Positions 29,150 to 37,745 of a DNA stretch of 64,000 bases are shown in pieces (position 1 is the stretch's first letter; the number at the start of each line of letters is the position of its first letter). The notes beneath the pieces were generated by a model. That model saw nothing but the letters and a program-made list of their open reading frames with translations, had not been told where the DNA came from and did not search any database. The position numbers and the translations under genes are program-made. This stretch comes from Persephonella sp. IF05-L8. Lineage in GTDB: Bacteria > Aquificota > Aquificia > Aquificales > Hydrogenothermaceae. The stretch lies in contig NZ_JNLJ01000001.1 of assembly GCF_000703045.1 (NCBI RefSeq), forward strand, positions 1,021,501-1,085,500, given 5' to 3'.

Positions 29150-29881
29150 TTATTTTTCAGCAGTTTCAATTCTAAAATCCTTAGGAGGTTTTACTTCCCA
29201 GCTTCCAAGCCACATTATGTAGGTAAGAAGAGCAAAACCTCTTACATTAGGAATAATATTTCCATTCTTATCTTTTTCAAAGAACCATGGATATCCAGGC
29301 ATATTTGTTCCTGGGGAGGTACTTTGTGGGTCATAAAGGTGAGCTACCTGCCATCCTACATTGTGAACAGCAGCTTCTCTAATCAGGTCTGGTCCCACCC
29401 TTTTAGTTCCCCAGAGAACTGGAGCCTGAAGCTCGTTGTTGTATTCAGATGGATAAGATACTGTGTTAGATACACCTGGAATACCAAATCTAAGAGTTTC
29501 GTTAGATACAGGTCTTACCATCTGAGAGTGACAGTTCCAGCAACCTTCAGCCACATACCATCTGTGTCCTATTCTGAGAGCTTTGGCAAGGGTTTTACCG
29601 TTTGGTTTACAGTCTTTAATTACTTCAGTTGCACCACTGAAAGCTTCTGTATATTCACACAGTTTCTTGAATGTCTCAGGATAATATCTTGCAAGTTTAT
29701 TGAAATCTGACCATGCTGTTGTGTTATTTGCTATTGCTTCAGCTGCCAGGTCTTCAACTGACTTTTTAGGAATATCTTTGAGAACAAACATAGGCAGAGC
29801 CCAAGATATAAAGTCAGCAAACAGGAAGAATATAATTCCTGCTACTAACGCTACAAATGAAAAACGTTCCATCTTACCCAT
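29150..29881 (-). CDS. ccoO: cbb3-type cytochrome c oxidase subunit II (monoheme)
   Basis: The 243-residue subunit has an N-terminal membrane anchor and a single heme c site, EGCWNCHSQMVRP, near 113-124, in the typical CcoO context. RVGPDLIREAAVHNVGWQV and MPGYPWFFEK follow, the latter containing the likely Met ligand. It passes electrons from CcoP to CcoN. It is 14 bases after ccoN. Confidence 0.92.
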   Translation of the reverse strand: MGKMERFSFVALVAGIIFFLFADFISWALPMFVLKDIPKKSVEDLAAEAIANNTTAWSDFNKLARYYPETFKKLCEYTEAFSGATEVIKDCKPNGKTLAKALRIGHRWYVAEGCWNCHSQMVRPVSNETLRFGIPGVSNTVSYPSEYNNELQAPVLWGTKRVGPDLIREAAVHNVGWQVAHLYDPQSTSPGTNMPGYPWFFEKDKNGNIIPNVRGFALLTYIMWLGSWEVKPPKDFRIETAEK

Positions 29882-29895
29882 TATACTTTACCTCC

Positions 29896-31290
29896 TTATA
29901 CTTCTCTGAGCTCTGCTGTGAGACCAGCTTTAGCTGTAGCAGTTTTATAGAAGTTCAGAGCATACATGAACAGTCCTGTGAGCATCATTATTCCAGCGAT
30001 AGACCTGAAGTACCAGAATGGCTTAGAGAAGTTTACAGAGTCAATCCATGGGTTAAGTCCAATCCAGTCAAATCCTTGAACAAGACCACCAGCTGTAAGG
30101 TCAAAGAACATTGCCAGAACTCCAATCATAAGGAGCCAGTAAGCACCTTCAGAGAGACCTTTGGAATACATTGTTTCTTTTCCAAATAATCTTGGCCATA
30201 CATACTCAGCCATTCCAAGAACCCATAGACCGAATGTTCCGAACATGATTAGGTGAGCGTGTCCTGTTACCCAGTCTGTAAAGTGGATTACTTTCTGGAA
30301 TGTGAGTGTTACGTGGAATGCACACTGGAAGCAAGTAATCCAGTAGAAGATAGCTCCTGTATACATATATCTTAATGGAACATTGTATTTGAGCTGTTCT
30401 GCAGAACCTCTAAGTGTCATCATGAAGTTAATCAGAACAGATGTAACAGCGAACTCAACTGCAACTGTTGCAAATACTGCAGAATATTGTGCAAACATTG
30501 GTATTGGTGACCACAGGAAGTGGTGAACACCGTTCATTGGATAGAAGAATGCAAGCCCCCAGAAACCAAGAAGTGATAATCCGTGAGACCACATTGGTTT
30601 TTTCATAATAACAGGAACGAAGTAATACATTAATCCCCATGCAACTGGTGTAACATAAAGTCCAACAAGGTCGTGGATAAATGTTGATTGAACAGCACCT
30701 GCTCCAGAACCTACAGCCCAGAACCTTGGAATTAAGTTACCCATGAACACAACAAGTGGTGTCCATACTAACATTGCTGCCATATACCATCCAGAAACGT
30801 AAAGTGGACCTCTTTGTGAGGCTTTATAAAGTGGAGCACCAAACTGCATTAATGCAAGTAAGAGCCAGAATACAATTATTGGGTCTAACCACCAAGGAGT
30901 TTCTCCCCACTCAACGTTGTCAGCCATTCCAAGGAAAAGTATAGCTACAACAGTTATAAGAACAGCTGCTTGAAGTGCAATAAACATAAACCATCCAAGA
31001 GCATCACTTAAAACTCTATAACCTGTAAATCTTGGAATTGCCCAGTAAATTAATCCTGTAAACATATTAACAAGAAATCCGTAAGCAGCACCAGCTGTGT
31101 GTATCATTCTAATTCTTCCAGGAGAGAGAAACTCTATTCCTGGAAATGGATAAATTCCATCAAGCTGGAGAGAGTATAAAAATCCCATTATTCCTACGAT
31201 AATAAAGAAAACCAATCCCATTGCCACATGAGCTTTTACAAGCCCATAGTTGACAAGGTTTTGAAGTTCTTGTGTATTATTAGCTGCCAT
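29896..31290 (-). CDS. ccoN: cbb3-type cytochrome c oxidase catalytic subunit I
   Basis: The 464-residue, 12-helix heme-copper oxidase subunit reduces O2 and pumps protons. His ligands are visible: RMIHTAGAAYGF (low-spin heme), IHDLVGLYVTP (CuB), NGVHHFLWSP (CuB pair) and TGHAHLIMFG (both hemes). GLMYYFVPV contains the Tyr position that cross-links to the CuB His in cbb3 enzymes. This oxidase type has high O2 affinity, so the organism respires at low oxygen. Confidence 0.95.
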   Translation of the reverse strand: MAANNTQELQNLVNYGLVKAHVAMGLVFFIIVGIMGFLYSLQLDGIYPFPGIEFLSPGRIRMIHTAGAAYGFLVNMFTGLIYWAIPRFTGYRVLSDALGWFMFIALQAAVLITVVAILFLGMADNVEWGETPWWLDPIIVFWLLLALMQFGAPLYKASQRGPLYVSGWYMAAMLVWTPLVVFMGNLIPRFWAVGSGAGAVQSTFIHDLVGLYVTPVAWGLMYYFVPVIMKKPMWSHGLSLLGFWGLAFFYPMNGVHHFLWSPIPMFAQYSAVFATVAVEFAVTSVLINFMMTLRGSAEQLKYNVPLRYMYTGAIFYWITCFQCAFHVTLTFQKVIHFTDWVTGHAHLIMFGTFGLWVLGMAEYVWPRLFGKETMYSKGLSEGAYWLLMIGVLAMFFDLTAGGLVQGFDWIGLNPWIDSVNFSKPFWYFRSIAGIMMLTGLFMYALNFYKTATAKAGLTAELREV

Positions 31291-31302
31291 TTCTTACCCT
31301 CC

Positions 31303-32079
31303 TTATTTACCTTTGTTCATTAGATAAGCAATGTAAGAAACAAGTGCCCATCTATCTCTTTCTGAAAGATGTCCGAATGCTGGCATTGGAGAACCTTCAA
31401 GACCCACTGTAAGAACTCTAAATGTATCTTCTGGTTTTGGACCAGCTGCTCTAACTGGATATGTAAGGTCTGTTGGAGGGACTGGCAATGTTGTTGCTAC
31501 AGGACCATCTCCTGCTCCTTGCTCACCGTGACATGCTGTGCAGTTTTGAGCGTAAAGCTCTTTTCCTCTCTGGATTAACTCAGGAGAACCAAAGTCAGCA
31601 GGTCTTTTGATTTCTTTGTAAACTGATTGACATTTTTCTGGGTCAGGTTGCCCTTTTTCCCATTTGTCTCTTGCAAAAGTTTTGATGTAGGCAATAACAG
31701 CTCTTTTTTGAACTTCAGGAACAAGTTTGAATGATGGCATTGGAGTTTGTGGAAGACCCCAGTTCAGAACATGGAGTAAATCTTCATCTGTAGGTAAACA
31801 TCCTTCAGGTGTAGACTTCCATCTGAAAACTGCAGTGTGGAAGTTAGGGGGTTTGTCTTTGAAGAATTTCGCCGCCTGGGTATTACCATCTCCGTTAACG
31901 CCATGACATCCAACACAGAACTTGTTATAGACTTTTCTTCCTGCTTCTTCCTGCGCAGTTAAATCTTTGGTTTTTTTAGCCTGTGCCGGTTTTGATGAAT
32001 AAACATGCAACAGGCCGTAAATGAACAGTGCCGGGAAGAAGAAGAACAAAATCCATTTAACGGCCGTGTTTTCTCCCAT
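31303..32079 (-). CDS. Diheme cytochrome c, CcoP-like, with N-terminal anchor
   Basis: The 258-residue protein has an N-terminal hydrophobic anchor (about 8-27), then two cytochrome c domains: CVGCHG (about 55-60) and CTACHG (about 180-185), with Met ligands in TPMPSFKLVPE and SPMPAFGHLSE. This is the periplasmic part of cbb3 subunit CcoP, but the typical N-terminal FixP_N anchor is missing and found as a separate small gene at the operon end. It is the first gene of the operon, 12 bases before ccoN, instead of last as in N-O-Q-P operons. Confidence 0.85.
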   Translation of the reverse strand: MGENTAVKWILFFFFPALFIYGLLHVYSSKPAQAKKTKDLTAQEEAGRKVYNKFCVGCHGVNGDGNTQAAKFFKDKPPNFHTAVFRWKSTPEGCLPTDEDLLHVLNWGLPQTPMPSFKLVPEVQKRAVIAYIKTFARDKWEKGQPDPEKCQSVYKEIKRPADFGSPELIQRGKELYAQNCTACHGEQGAGDGPVATTLPVPPTDLTYPVRAAGPKPEDTFRVLTVGLEGSPMPAFGHLSERDRWALVSYIAYLMNKGK

Positions 32080-32120
32080 GAGATTACCTCCTAAAATATT
32101 TGAAAAGATATTTTACATCA

Positions 32121-32138
32121 TTTCACAAATTTTTCACA
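32121..32138 (-). promoter_or_regulatory. Direct repeat upstream of the oxidase operon
   Basis: On the minus strand TGTGAAA occurs twice, 11 bases apart (plus-strand TTTCACA at 32121-32127 and 32132-32138). One-turn spacing is common for tandem-binding regulators. It lies about 40-60 bases before the first oxidase gene; no convincing -35/-10 pair was found. Confidence 0.35.
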
Positions 32139-32164
32139 GCTTTTTCCTGCTGGAACCCCTCTCC

Positions 32165-32818
32165 TTAAAATATTGATTTTTCTATTATTTCGGAGAATTT
32201 ATTGAAGCTAAAAACTTTTTTATCTTTTATCCTATTCTCTTTTAGCATTGATTTTAGCTGCCCTGTTGAAAAAATTATATCACTATATTGACATGCGTCA
32301 AGGTCTGTAATTCCATCTCCTGCATATAATTTCAAACTATAGTTTCCGTAGTAATTCTTCATTATATATGGTTTACAAATACCACAGTTTCGTTGGCATT
32401 TCTCCCCACATCTGTATATAAATCTAACATCCATTTTTTCTTTTTTGAAGGAGATTTTATTACAGTATATCTGGCTTATTCTGCTTAAATGGTTTTCAAG
32501 TAATGGATAGATATATAAATCTACTCCTCCACTTAGAACGACAAAAGGGATATTTTTTCGGTTCAAAAACTCTAAAAACTCCGAAAATCCTTCTCTGAGC
32601 TTTATATTTTCCTTAACCCAGTGAACTATTTCTTCCTTTTTATCAGAAGGTATAAGCTGGAACATCTGACGAATTCCAATATCTATATCTATTTTCCCAG
32701 ATAATAGATTTTCTTGGATTTTTTTGTATTCAGGAGGGGCAAATTCAGCCATTATAGCATCAATAACATCCTGTTCTGTTATTGTTCCATCAAAATCGGA
32801 GAAAAATATAGCTGACAT
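32165..32818 (-). CDS. mtnX: MtnX-type HAD phosphatase
   Basis: The 217-residue HAD phosphatase has the nucleophile motif FSDFDGTITEQD (Asp 8 and 10), VVLSGGVDLYIYPLLE (motif II with cap), and YAGDGITDLDAC (motif IV). EFAPPEYKKIQENLL and the Cys cluster YRCGEKCQRNCGICKP match Bacillus MtnX, 2-hydroxy-3-keto-5-methylthiopentenyl-1-phosphate phosphatase of methionine salvage. The upstream gene is a RuBisCO-like protein, the usual MtnW partner. Phosphatase assignment is good; the exact substrate depends on the partner. Confidence 0.85.
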   Translation of the reverse strand: MSAIFFSDFDGTITEQDVIDAIMAEFAPPEYKKIQENLLSGKIDIDIGIRQMFQLIPSDKKEEIVHWVKENIKLREGFSEFLEFLNRKNIPFVVLSGGVDLYIYPLLENHLSRISQIYCNKISFKKEKMDVRFIYRCGEKCQRNCGICKPYIMKNYYGNYSLKLYAGDGITDLDACQYSDIIFSTGQLKSMLKENRIKDKKVFSFNKFSEIIEKSIF

Positions 32819-32819
32819 T

Positions 32820-33974
32820 TTATTTGAACTCTTTCAATTCTTTACTCAGTGATTTACATTCTTCCAAGGAGATACTATTTACTACACAGTTTAAAGTATC
32901 AAAATAGGCTTTTGCTCCTGCTGTAATTCCTGCTTTGTGCTTTTGATAGTTATTTCCAATATCAATTGCAACAAGATTTCCAAAATCCTCAAAGATTTTA
33001 TACAGGTCGTGTGGATAGATGTCTCCATATAATACAGGATAAACAGGTCGTATATTTTCAAAATCTTCTCTGAGACTTTCTGCTATCTCGACAGATTTAA
33101 AATGGGGAATATTTTTGTATCTGTAAGGAGAAGGTATTAAGACCATATCTCCCCCAGAAAGTCTGGTTAATTTTCCAAAGAGTAAGTCTGGTTGAATACC
33201 AAAATCATCATTTTCAAAAAAGAATGATGGATAAGATAGATTAAGTATAAATCCAACTTCAAATTTTTCTGATAAATACCTTACTGTTTCAAACCCCAGT
33301 GGGAAAAGATTTAAAACAAATATTCGTATATGCTTTTGAACGGCAAAGTTTATTTTATTTTCTATTTCTTCTAAATTTCCAGATAGAAATGGGGCATATA
33401 CTATTTTCCTTGAGTGTTTTTCCTGTAGTTTGGCTTTTAGCTGTGAAATATAATCAATTCTGCTCTCAAATAGTGCAAATCCTTCATTAAAAAATAGCTC
33501 ATCTTCTCTGACAATATCTATTCCACCATCAATAAGGCTTTCAAATATCTCTCCTATTTCTTCCTTTTTTAATCCTACAGCTGGGCGAATTGTTGATATT
33601 AACAGAGGTCTGTGATGAATTTCTAAGTAGTCCTGTATACCCTTTATTCCATAATTTGCACCTTTAAAATGGTCAAGAAATGCAGGTGGAAAATCTATAT
33701 CAATCAGTTTTATACGGTAAGGTAAAATCATCTCACCATAAGTAAGGGATAAAATTGAGTATAAATCATGTCTAAACAGGGACACAGGAAACTGAACTTT
33801 GAACAAAACTTTATAAACTTTCAGGTCGGTATCATAAAAATCCTCAACCTCTCCAAGCTTTACAGGGAGAGGTGTCCTGGAAAGAGAAAGAAAATCAATA
33901 ATTTTATCTACTTCCTGCTGAGGCTGAATTTTTTCTTTAGAAGTGAGCAGATAAGTAGCCTCTATATAGTTCAT
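32820..33974 (-). CDS. RuBisCO-like protein (type IV), divergent MtnW-like
   Basis: The 384-residue protein aligns by eye with MtnW, the 2,3-diketo-5-methylthiopentyl-1-phosphate enolase. HRPLLISTIRPAVGL, GGIDIVREDELFF, LLFGKLTRLSGGDMVLIPSP and AGITAGAKAYFDTL match the family blocks. The position of the carbamylated active-site Lys (DxxKDDE) is Arg here (about residue 156, in VREDE), and the TIKP Lys is also Arg (about 130). The His of the AHPA block is not seen. Fold assignment is firm. Enolase activity is doubtful or must use altered chemistry. It lies one base upstream of mtnX. Confidence 0.8.
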   Translation of the reverse strand: MNYIEATYLLTSKEKIQPQQEVDKIIDFLSLSRTPLPVKLGEVEDFYDTDLKVYKVLFKVQFPVSLFRHDLYSILSLTYGEMILPYRIKLIDIDFPPAFLDHFKGANYGIKGIQDYLEIHHRPLLISTIRPAVGLKKEEIGEIFESLIDGGIDIVREDELFFNEGFALFESRIDYISQLKAKLQEKHSRKIVYAPFLSGNLEEIENKINFAVQKHIRIFVLNLFPLGFETVRYLSEKFEVGFILNLSYPSFFFENDDFGIQPDLLFGKLTRLSGGDMVLIPSPYRYKNIPHFKSVEIAESLREDFENIRPVYPVLYGDIYPHDLYKIFEDFGNLVAIDIGNNYQKHKAGITAGAKAYFDTLNCVVNSISLEECKSLSKELKEFK

Positions 33975-33983
33975 TTTTCACCC

Positions 33984-34304
33984 TTATACTTCTTTTATTA
34001 TATTGTAAACCTCAATAACCGGATGTCCTGCAAACCACTCCCTTGGTGGAGGATTTTCATGGGCTTTTCTGAATGCCTCACTTTCTGTATATTTCTTTAA
34101 CGCTTCCATATTTTCCCAGTAAGTTGCAATAATAAATGTGTTATTCTGGTTATTAGGTGGAAAGTTAACAGGCTCAAGAAGGTTCATCTTTATAAATCCT
34201 TCCTGCTCAGTCAATCCTTTTTCTCCAAATCTTTCAAGGGCATATTCCTTAAACTGTTCCCTGTATTCTGGATTAATCGGGAATTTTGTGAATACTACTA
34301 CCAT
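33984..34304 (-). CDS. Antibiotic biosynthesis monooxygenase-fold protein
   Basis: The 106-residue protein has the ABM/dimeric alpha-beta barrel pattern: VVFTKFPINPEYREQFKEYA, an internal GFIKMNLLEPVN strand, then FIIATYWENMEALKKYTESE and EAFRKAHENP. Family members include heme-degrading IsdG/HmoA-like enzymes and cofactor-free oxygenases. No heme-binding residue is certain here. It is nine bases upstream of the RuBisCO-like gene on the same strand and downstream of the peptidase, so it may share a message with both. Function not assigned. Confidence 0.7.
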   Translation of the reverse strand: MVVVFTKFPINPEYREQFKEYALERFGEKGLTEQEGFIKMNLLEPVNFPPNNQNNTFIIATYWENMEALKKYTESEAFRKAHENPPPREWFAGHPVIEVYNIIKEV

Positions 34305-34314
34305 TTCTACCTCC

Positions 34315-36297
34315 TTAGCTATATTTTATTCCGCTTAGTTTCAGCAGTGCATCTGTGTCCGGTTCTCTACCTGCAAAGTTTTTAAACAGTTCCATTGCAG
34401 GTCTGCTACCACCTTTAGTTAAAATTTCTTCATAAAAACTTTCTGCCACATCATCATTGTATATTCCGTTATCCACAAACATAAAGTAAGCATCAGCAGA
34501 TAAAACTTCTGCCCATTTGTAACTGTAATAACCGGCTGCGTATCCGCCGGCAAATATATGGCTAAAGCTCCACTGGAATTTGTTGTATTCTGGTGGTTTT
34601 ATGACTGATACCTCTTCCCTGACTTTGTTAAGTATTTCCTGAACATCTTTTGCAGTATATCTGTCCATATGTATGAGCATATCAAATATTGCAAACTCCA
34701 GCTGACGAACCATTGCCATTGCAGATAAAAAGTTCCTGGCATTTTTTAGCCTGTTTATCATATTTTCTGGGATAGGTTCTCCTGTTTTATAATGAAATGC
34801 AAATGTTTTTAATACAGATGGTTCGTAGGCAAATTGTTCAAGGAACTGGGATGGAAATTCCACAGCATCCCATTCAACACCTGATATTCCGCTTACAAAT
34901 GGTTCTCTTACTTTGCTTACAAGATGGTGAAGTGCATGCCCCATTTCATGAAAAAGTGTTTCCACATCGTAGGGTCTAAGAAGGGATGGTGTATCTTCTG
35001 TGGCAGGTGAAAAGTTGGCAACAATAAATGCAACTGGTTTTATTATATTTCCTTCTTCATCTTCATGGTGTGCCACCCACTCATCCATCCATGCTCCATC
35101 TCTTTTCCCTTCTCTTGCCTCAAGGTCAAGGTAAAGTCTGCCTATTAGTTCGCTGTTTTTGTAAATATGATAAACATTAACAGATGGATGCCATACAGGA
35201 ACGTTCACTTCCTCAAATTCCAGTTTGAATAGTTTGTTAAGAAAATCAAAAAGACCTTTGATTACCCGATTTTTCTCAAAATAGGGTTTGTATTCCTCAT
35301 CATTTACATTGTATTTTTCTTTTTTGAGCTTTTCTGCATAGTATGAAAAATCATAAGCCTGCAGGTTGTCTTTTAGGCCTAACTTTTTAGCGTAGTTGTT
35401 TAGTTCTTCATACTCTTTTTCAGCCTGAGGCTTGCTTTTTCTGGCAAGGTCGTAAAGAAAATCCAAAACCTGAGATGGAGATTGTGCCATTTTTGTGGCA
35501 AGGGAAAGCTCTGCATAATTATTAAAACCAAGAAGTTTTGCCTTTTCGTATCTTAGAGCAAGAATTTCTTCAAGAATTTTATCATTTTCAGGGGCTCTTG
35601 TGACATAAGCCCTGTATAGCTCTTCCCTTTTTTCCCTGTTTGAACCATAGGTCATATATGCTATATAAGATGGCTGGTGCAGGGTAAATCTGTAAACTAT
35701 TTTTCCATCCCTTTCCTGCTGTGCTGCTTTAAGCTCTGTTTCTGGCAGTTCTTTCACATCTTCGTAGTCTTCAATAATCATCTCATAGCTGTCGGTGGCA
35801 TTGAGAAGGTTTTGGGCAAACTGGTTTTGCAGCTGGGAGAGTTTGATGTTTATCTGTTTGACTTTTTCCCTTTTTTCACCTTCCAAATTTACACCGGATA
35901 GCTCAAAATCTCTTATAGCATCTTCAAGAACTTTTCTCTGCTCTTGATTAAGAGTGTTCTTTTCTTTCTCATATATTTCTTTGAAGGCTTTGTAAAGCTC
36001 CTCATTCTGTCCCAGTTCTGTGTAATATTCAGTTATAACAGGCAGTAGCGCTGTATAAACTTCTTGAGTTTTTGGAGAGTTTTTAACATAGTTTAAATGG
36101 GAAATAGGGGAGAATAAAATCCCCAGTTTTACATGCATAAGCTGATATGGTTTTACAAAGTTCTGGTATGTTTTGTTTTCTATTTTTAAAAGCTGCTGCA
36201 GTTTTTCTTTATTCTGTTTTATCTGGTTTAAAACTAATTCTTTCTGCTGGTCTAAATTTTCATCATTTATTGTAAATTCAGGGAATACTATCGACAT
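34315..36297 (-). CDS. M3-family oligopeptidase (PrlC/OpdA-like)
   Basis: The 660-residue zinc metallopeptidase has VETLFHEMGHALHHLVSKV, the HExxH motif with the conserved Gly, and the downstream Glu region GVEWDAVEFPSQFLEQ. Length and layout fit cytoplasmic oligopeptidase A/PrlC, which degrades peptides and cleaved signal peptides. No signal sequence is seen. It starts ten bases after the small unknown gene upstream. Confidence 0.92.
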   Translation of the reverse strand: MSIVFPEFTINDENLDQQKELVLNQIKQNKEKLQQLLKIENKTYQNFVKPYQLMHVKLGILFSPISHLNYVKNSPKTQEVYTALLPVITEYYTELGQNEELYKAFKEIYEKEKNTLNQEQRKVLEDAIRDFELSGVNLEGEKREKVKQINIKLSQLQNQFAQNLLNATDSYEMIIEDYEDVKELPETELKAAQQERDGKIVYRFTLHQPSYIAYMTYGSNREKREELYRAYVTRAPENDKILEEILALRYEKAKLLGFNNYAELSLATKMAQSPSQVLDFLYDLARKSKPQAEKEYEELNNYAKKLGLKDNLQAYDFSYYAEKLKKEKYNVNDEEYKPYFEKNRVIKGLFDFLNKLFKLEFEEVNVPVWHPSVNVYHIYKNSELIGRLYLDLEAREGKRDGAWMDEWVAHHEDEEGNIIKPVAFIVANFSPATEDTPSLLRPYDVETLFHEMGHALHHLVSKVREPFVSGISGVEWDAVEFPSQFLEQFAYEPSVLKTFAFHYKTGEPIPENMINRLKNARNFLSAMAMVRQLEFAIFDMLIHMDRYTAKDVQEILNKVREEVSVIKPPEYNKFQWSFSHIFAGGYAAGYYSYKWAEVLSADAYFMFVDNGIYNDDVAESFYEEILTKGGSRPAMELFKNFAGREPDTDALLKLSGIKYS

Positions 36298-36306
36298 TCA
36301 TACCTC

Positions 36307-36639
36307 CTATTGTTTTTCAATTTCTTCTTTAATGTCCTCATACTGTTTGAATTCTTCGCTCTGGAGAACATCTGTTATGAAACGGTCAATATCTTCTTTT
36401 TCAAGAAATGTTCCTGTTAAAAGTCTGCCTGTATATCGGTTATTCTTGATTTCCCAGAACATATAGAATTCTGGATATTTTTCTTTAATCTTTCTGTAGG
36501 CAACTCCATATTTGCTGTCTTTTAAAGGATTTTGTTCAAGGAAAAAGTGATTATCTGCAACATTAATCTTGTAAAGGAGTGCTCCTGTTTTGGTCTTAAC
36601 CAGTTCCAGCTCAATGTCCCATTGTTTTATTTGTTCCAT
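36307..36639 (-). CDS. Unrecognised protein of 110 residues
   Basis: I do not recognise the family. The soluble protein has an alternating beta pattern in the first half (WDIELELVKTKTGALLYKI), a central IKEKYPEFYMFWEIKNNRYT and a charged helical C-terminus (EEFKQYEDIKEEIEKQ). It has no signal peptide and no Cys. It lies between pyrD and the M3 peptidase, ten bases before the peptidase, so it is likely co-transcribed and may be related to it. Confidence 0.75.
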   Translation of the reverse strand: MEQIKQWDIELELVKTKTGALLYKINVADNHFFLEQNPLKDSKYGVAYRKIKEKYPEFYMFWEIKNNRYTGRLLTGTFLEKEDIDRFITDVLQSEEFKQYEDIKEEIEKQ

Positions 36640-36661
36640 CTCTCATGCCCTCCATTTTTGT

Positions 36662-37618
36662 TTATCTAACTTTTAATTTATGTGCTTTTCCTGTAAGCTC
36701 AAGGATGTGGGAGTATCCTTTTTTATTTAAGTGCTGTTGAAGACCATCAATTACCTTCAATGGTGCATAAGGGTCATAAAAGTTTGCCGTTCCTATCTGG
36801 ACAGCAACAGCACCTGCAAGTATATGCTGGAGGGCATCCTGTGCAGTGGTTATTCCACCTACCCCTATTATAGGGACAGAAGCTCCAAATTTTTCATAAA
36901 CCTGATAAATCATTCTAACTGCCACTGGCAAGATGGCAGGACCTGATAGACCTCCTGTTTTCATTGCTATAATAGGTTCCTCTTTTTCAACATCTATTGC
37001 CATTCCAAGTAGTGTATTTATCAGGACAAGACCATCAGCTTTAGCTTCAATACATGCTTGTGCAGTTTCTGTTATATCTGTGATGTTTGGACTGAGTTTT
37101 ACCATTAATGGTTTTGAGGTGGTATTTTTCAGCTTTTTTACAAGGGAATACAGGGTTTCTGGGTCTGAGCCGAAGGCTATACCACCTTTTTTAACATTAG
37201 GGCATGAAACGTTTAGCTCTAATGCATGAACCCCGTCTGTTTTGTCTAAAAACTGGGCAACTTTAAGGTATTCTTCCTCATCCTCGCCAAACACATTTGC
37301 AATAATAACAGTATCATATTCTCTGAGTTTAGGAAGTATATGTTCTGCAAAATATTTAACTCCCGGATTTTGAAGACCTATAGAGTTAAGCATTCCACAG
37401 GGAGTTTCCACTATACGCTGGGGTGGATTTCCTTCACGGGGTCTGTAAGAAAGCCCTTTAACAACAACTGCCCCTAATTTGCTTATATCATAAAGATTTT
37501 CTGCAACTTCCAGTCCGTAAGAAAAGCATCCTGAAGCAGTCCAGACAGGATTTTTGAACTTTATACCAAAAAGTTCAAAAGAAAGTGGGGTATCAAGAGG
37601 CTTTACTGGACTTTCCAA
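36662..37618 (-). CDS. pyrD: Dihydroorotate dehydrogenase, class 1B-like
   Basis: The FMN enzyme oxidises dihydroorotate to orotate in pyrimidine synthesis. [34 protein letters not shown] with active-site Asn and Cys, [21 protein letters not shown] and [14 protein letters not shown] are class 1 features, and the Cys in the SCPN block points to 1B. I choose TTG 37618, which has AAGGAG six bases upstream; the longer frame starting at 37645 begins inside the apparent -10 box. Length from here is about 318 residues. A partner PyrK is not in the window. Confidence 0.93.
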   Translation of the reverse strand: MESPVKPLDTPLSFELFGIKFKNPVWTASGCFSYGLEVAENLYDISKLGAVVVKGLSYRPREGNPPQRIVETPCGMLNSIGLQNPGVKYFAEHILPKLREYDTVIIANVFGEDEEEYLKVAQFLDKTDGVHALELNVSCPNVKKGGIAFGSDPETLYSLVKKLKNTTSKPLMVKLSPNITDITETAQACIEAKADGLVLINTLLGMAIDVEKEEPIIAMKTGGLSGPAILPVAVRMIYQVYEKFGASVPIIGVGGITTAQDALQHILAGAVAVQIGTANFYDPYAPLKVIDGLQQHLNKKGYSHILELTGKAHKLKVR

Positions 37619-37644
37619 GTTGCACTCCTTTTCTTTTTTTCTCA

Positions 37645-37650
37645 ATTATA
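37645..37650 (-). promoter_or_regulatory. -10 box of pyrD
   Basis: TATAAT on the minus strand at 37650-37645, 27 bases before the preferred TTG start. No clear -35 was seen. Its position argues against translation starting at 37645. Confidence 0.4.
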
Positions 37651-37700
37651 GCTTAATTTTGTTGTTAATGTTGCTGTTAAATTCTTATTGTTTAAGAAGA

Positions 37701-37709
37701 TGTTATAAT
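37701..37709 (+). promoter_or_regulatory. Extended -10 promoter of the sugar epimerase
   Basis: TG-T-TATAAT at 37701-37709 on the plus strand, 37 bases before the ATG at 37746, with AAGGAGAG as ribosome site. The -35 is weak, as is usual for extended -10 promoters. Confidence 0.55.
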
Positions 37710-37745
37710 TTTTAAACTTTTAAATTTTGGATTAAGGAGAGTTTT

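Noticed and set aside
29087-29710. A 207-residue plus-strand open frame opposite ccoO
   Set aside because: It is antisense to a clear cytochrome gene, has Cys/Ser/Phe-rich composition and no family features.
37619-37645. N-terminal extension of pyrD
   Set aside because: The first codon overlaps a TATAAT box, while TTG 37618 has a well-placed ribosome site.
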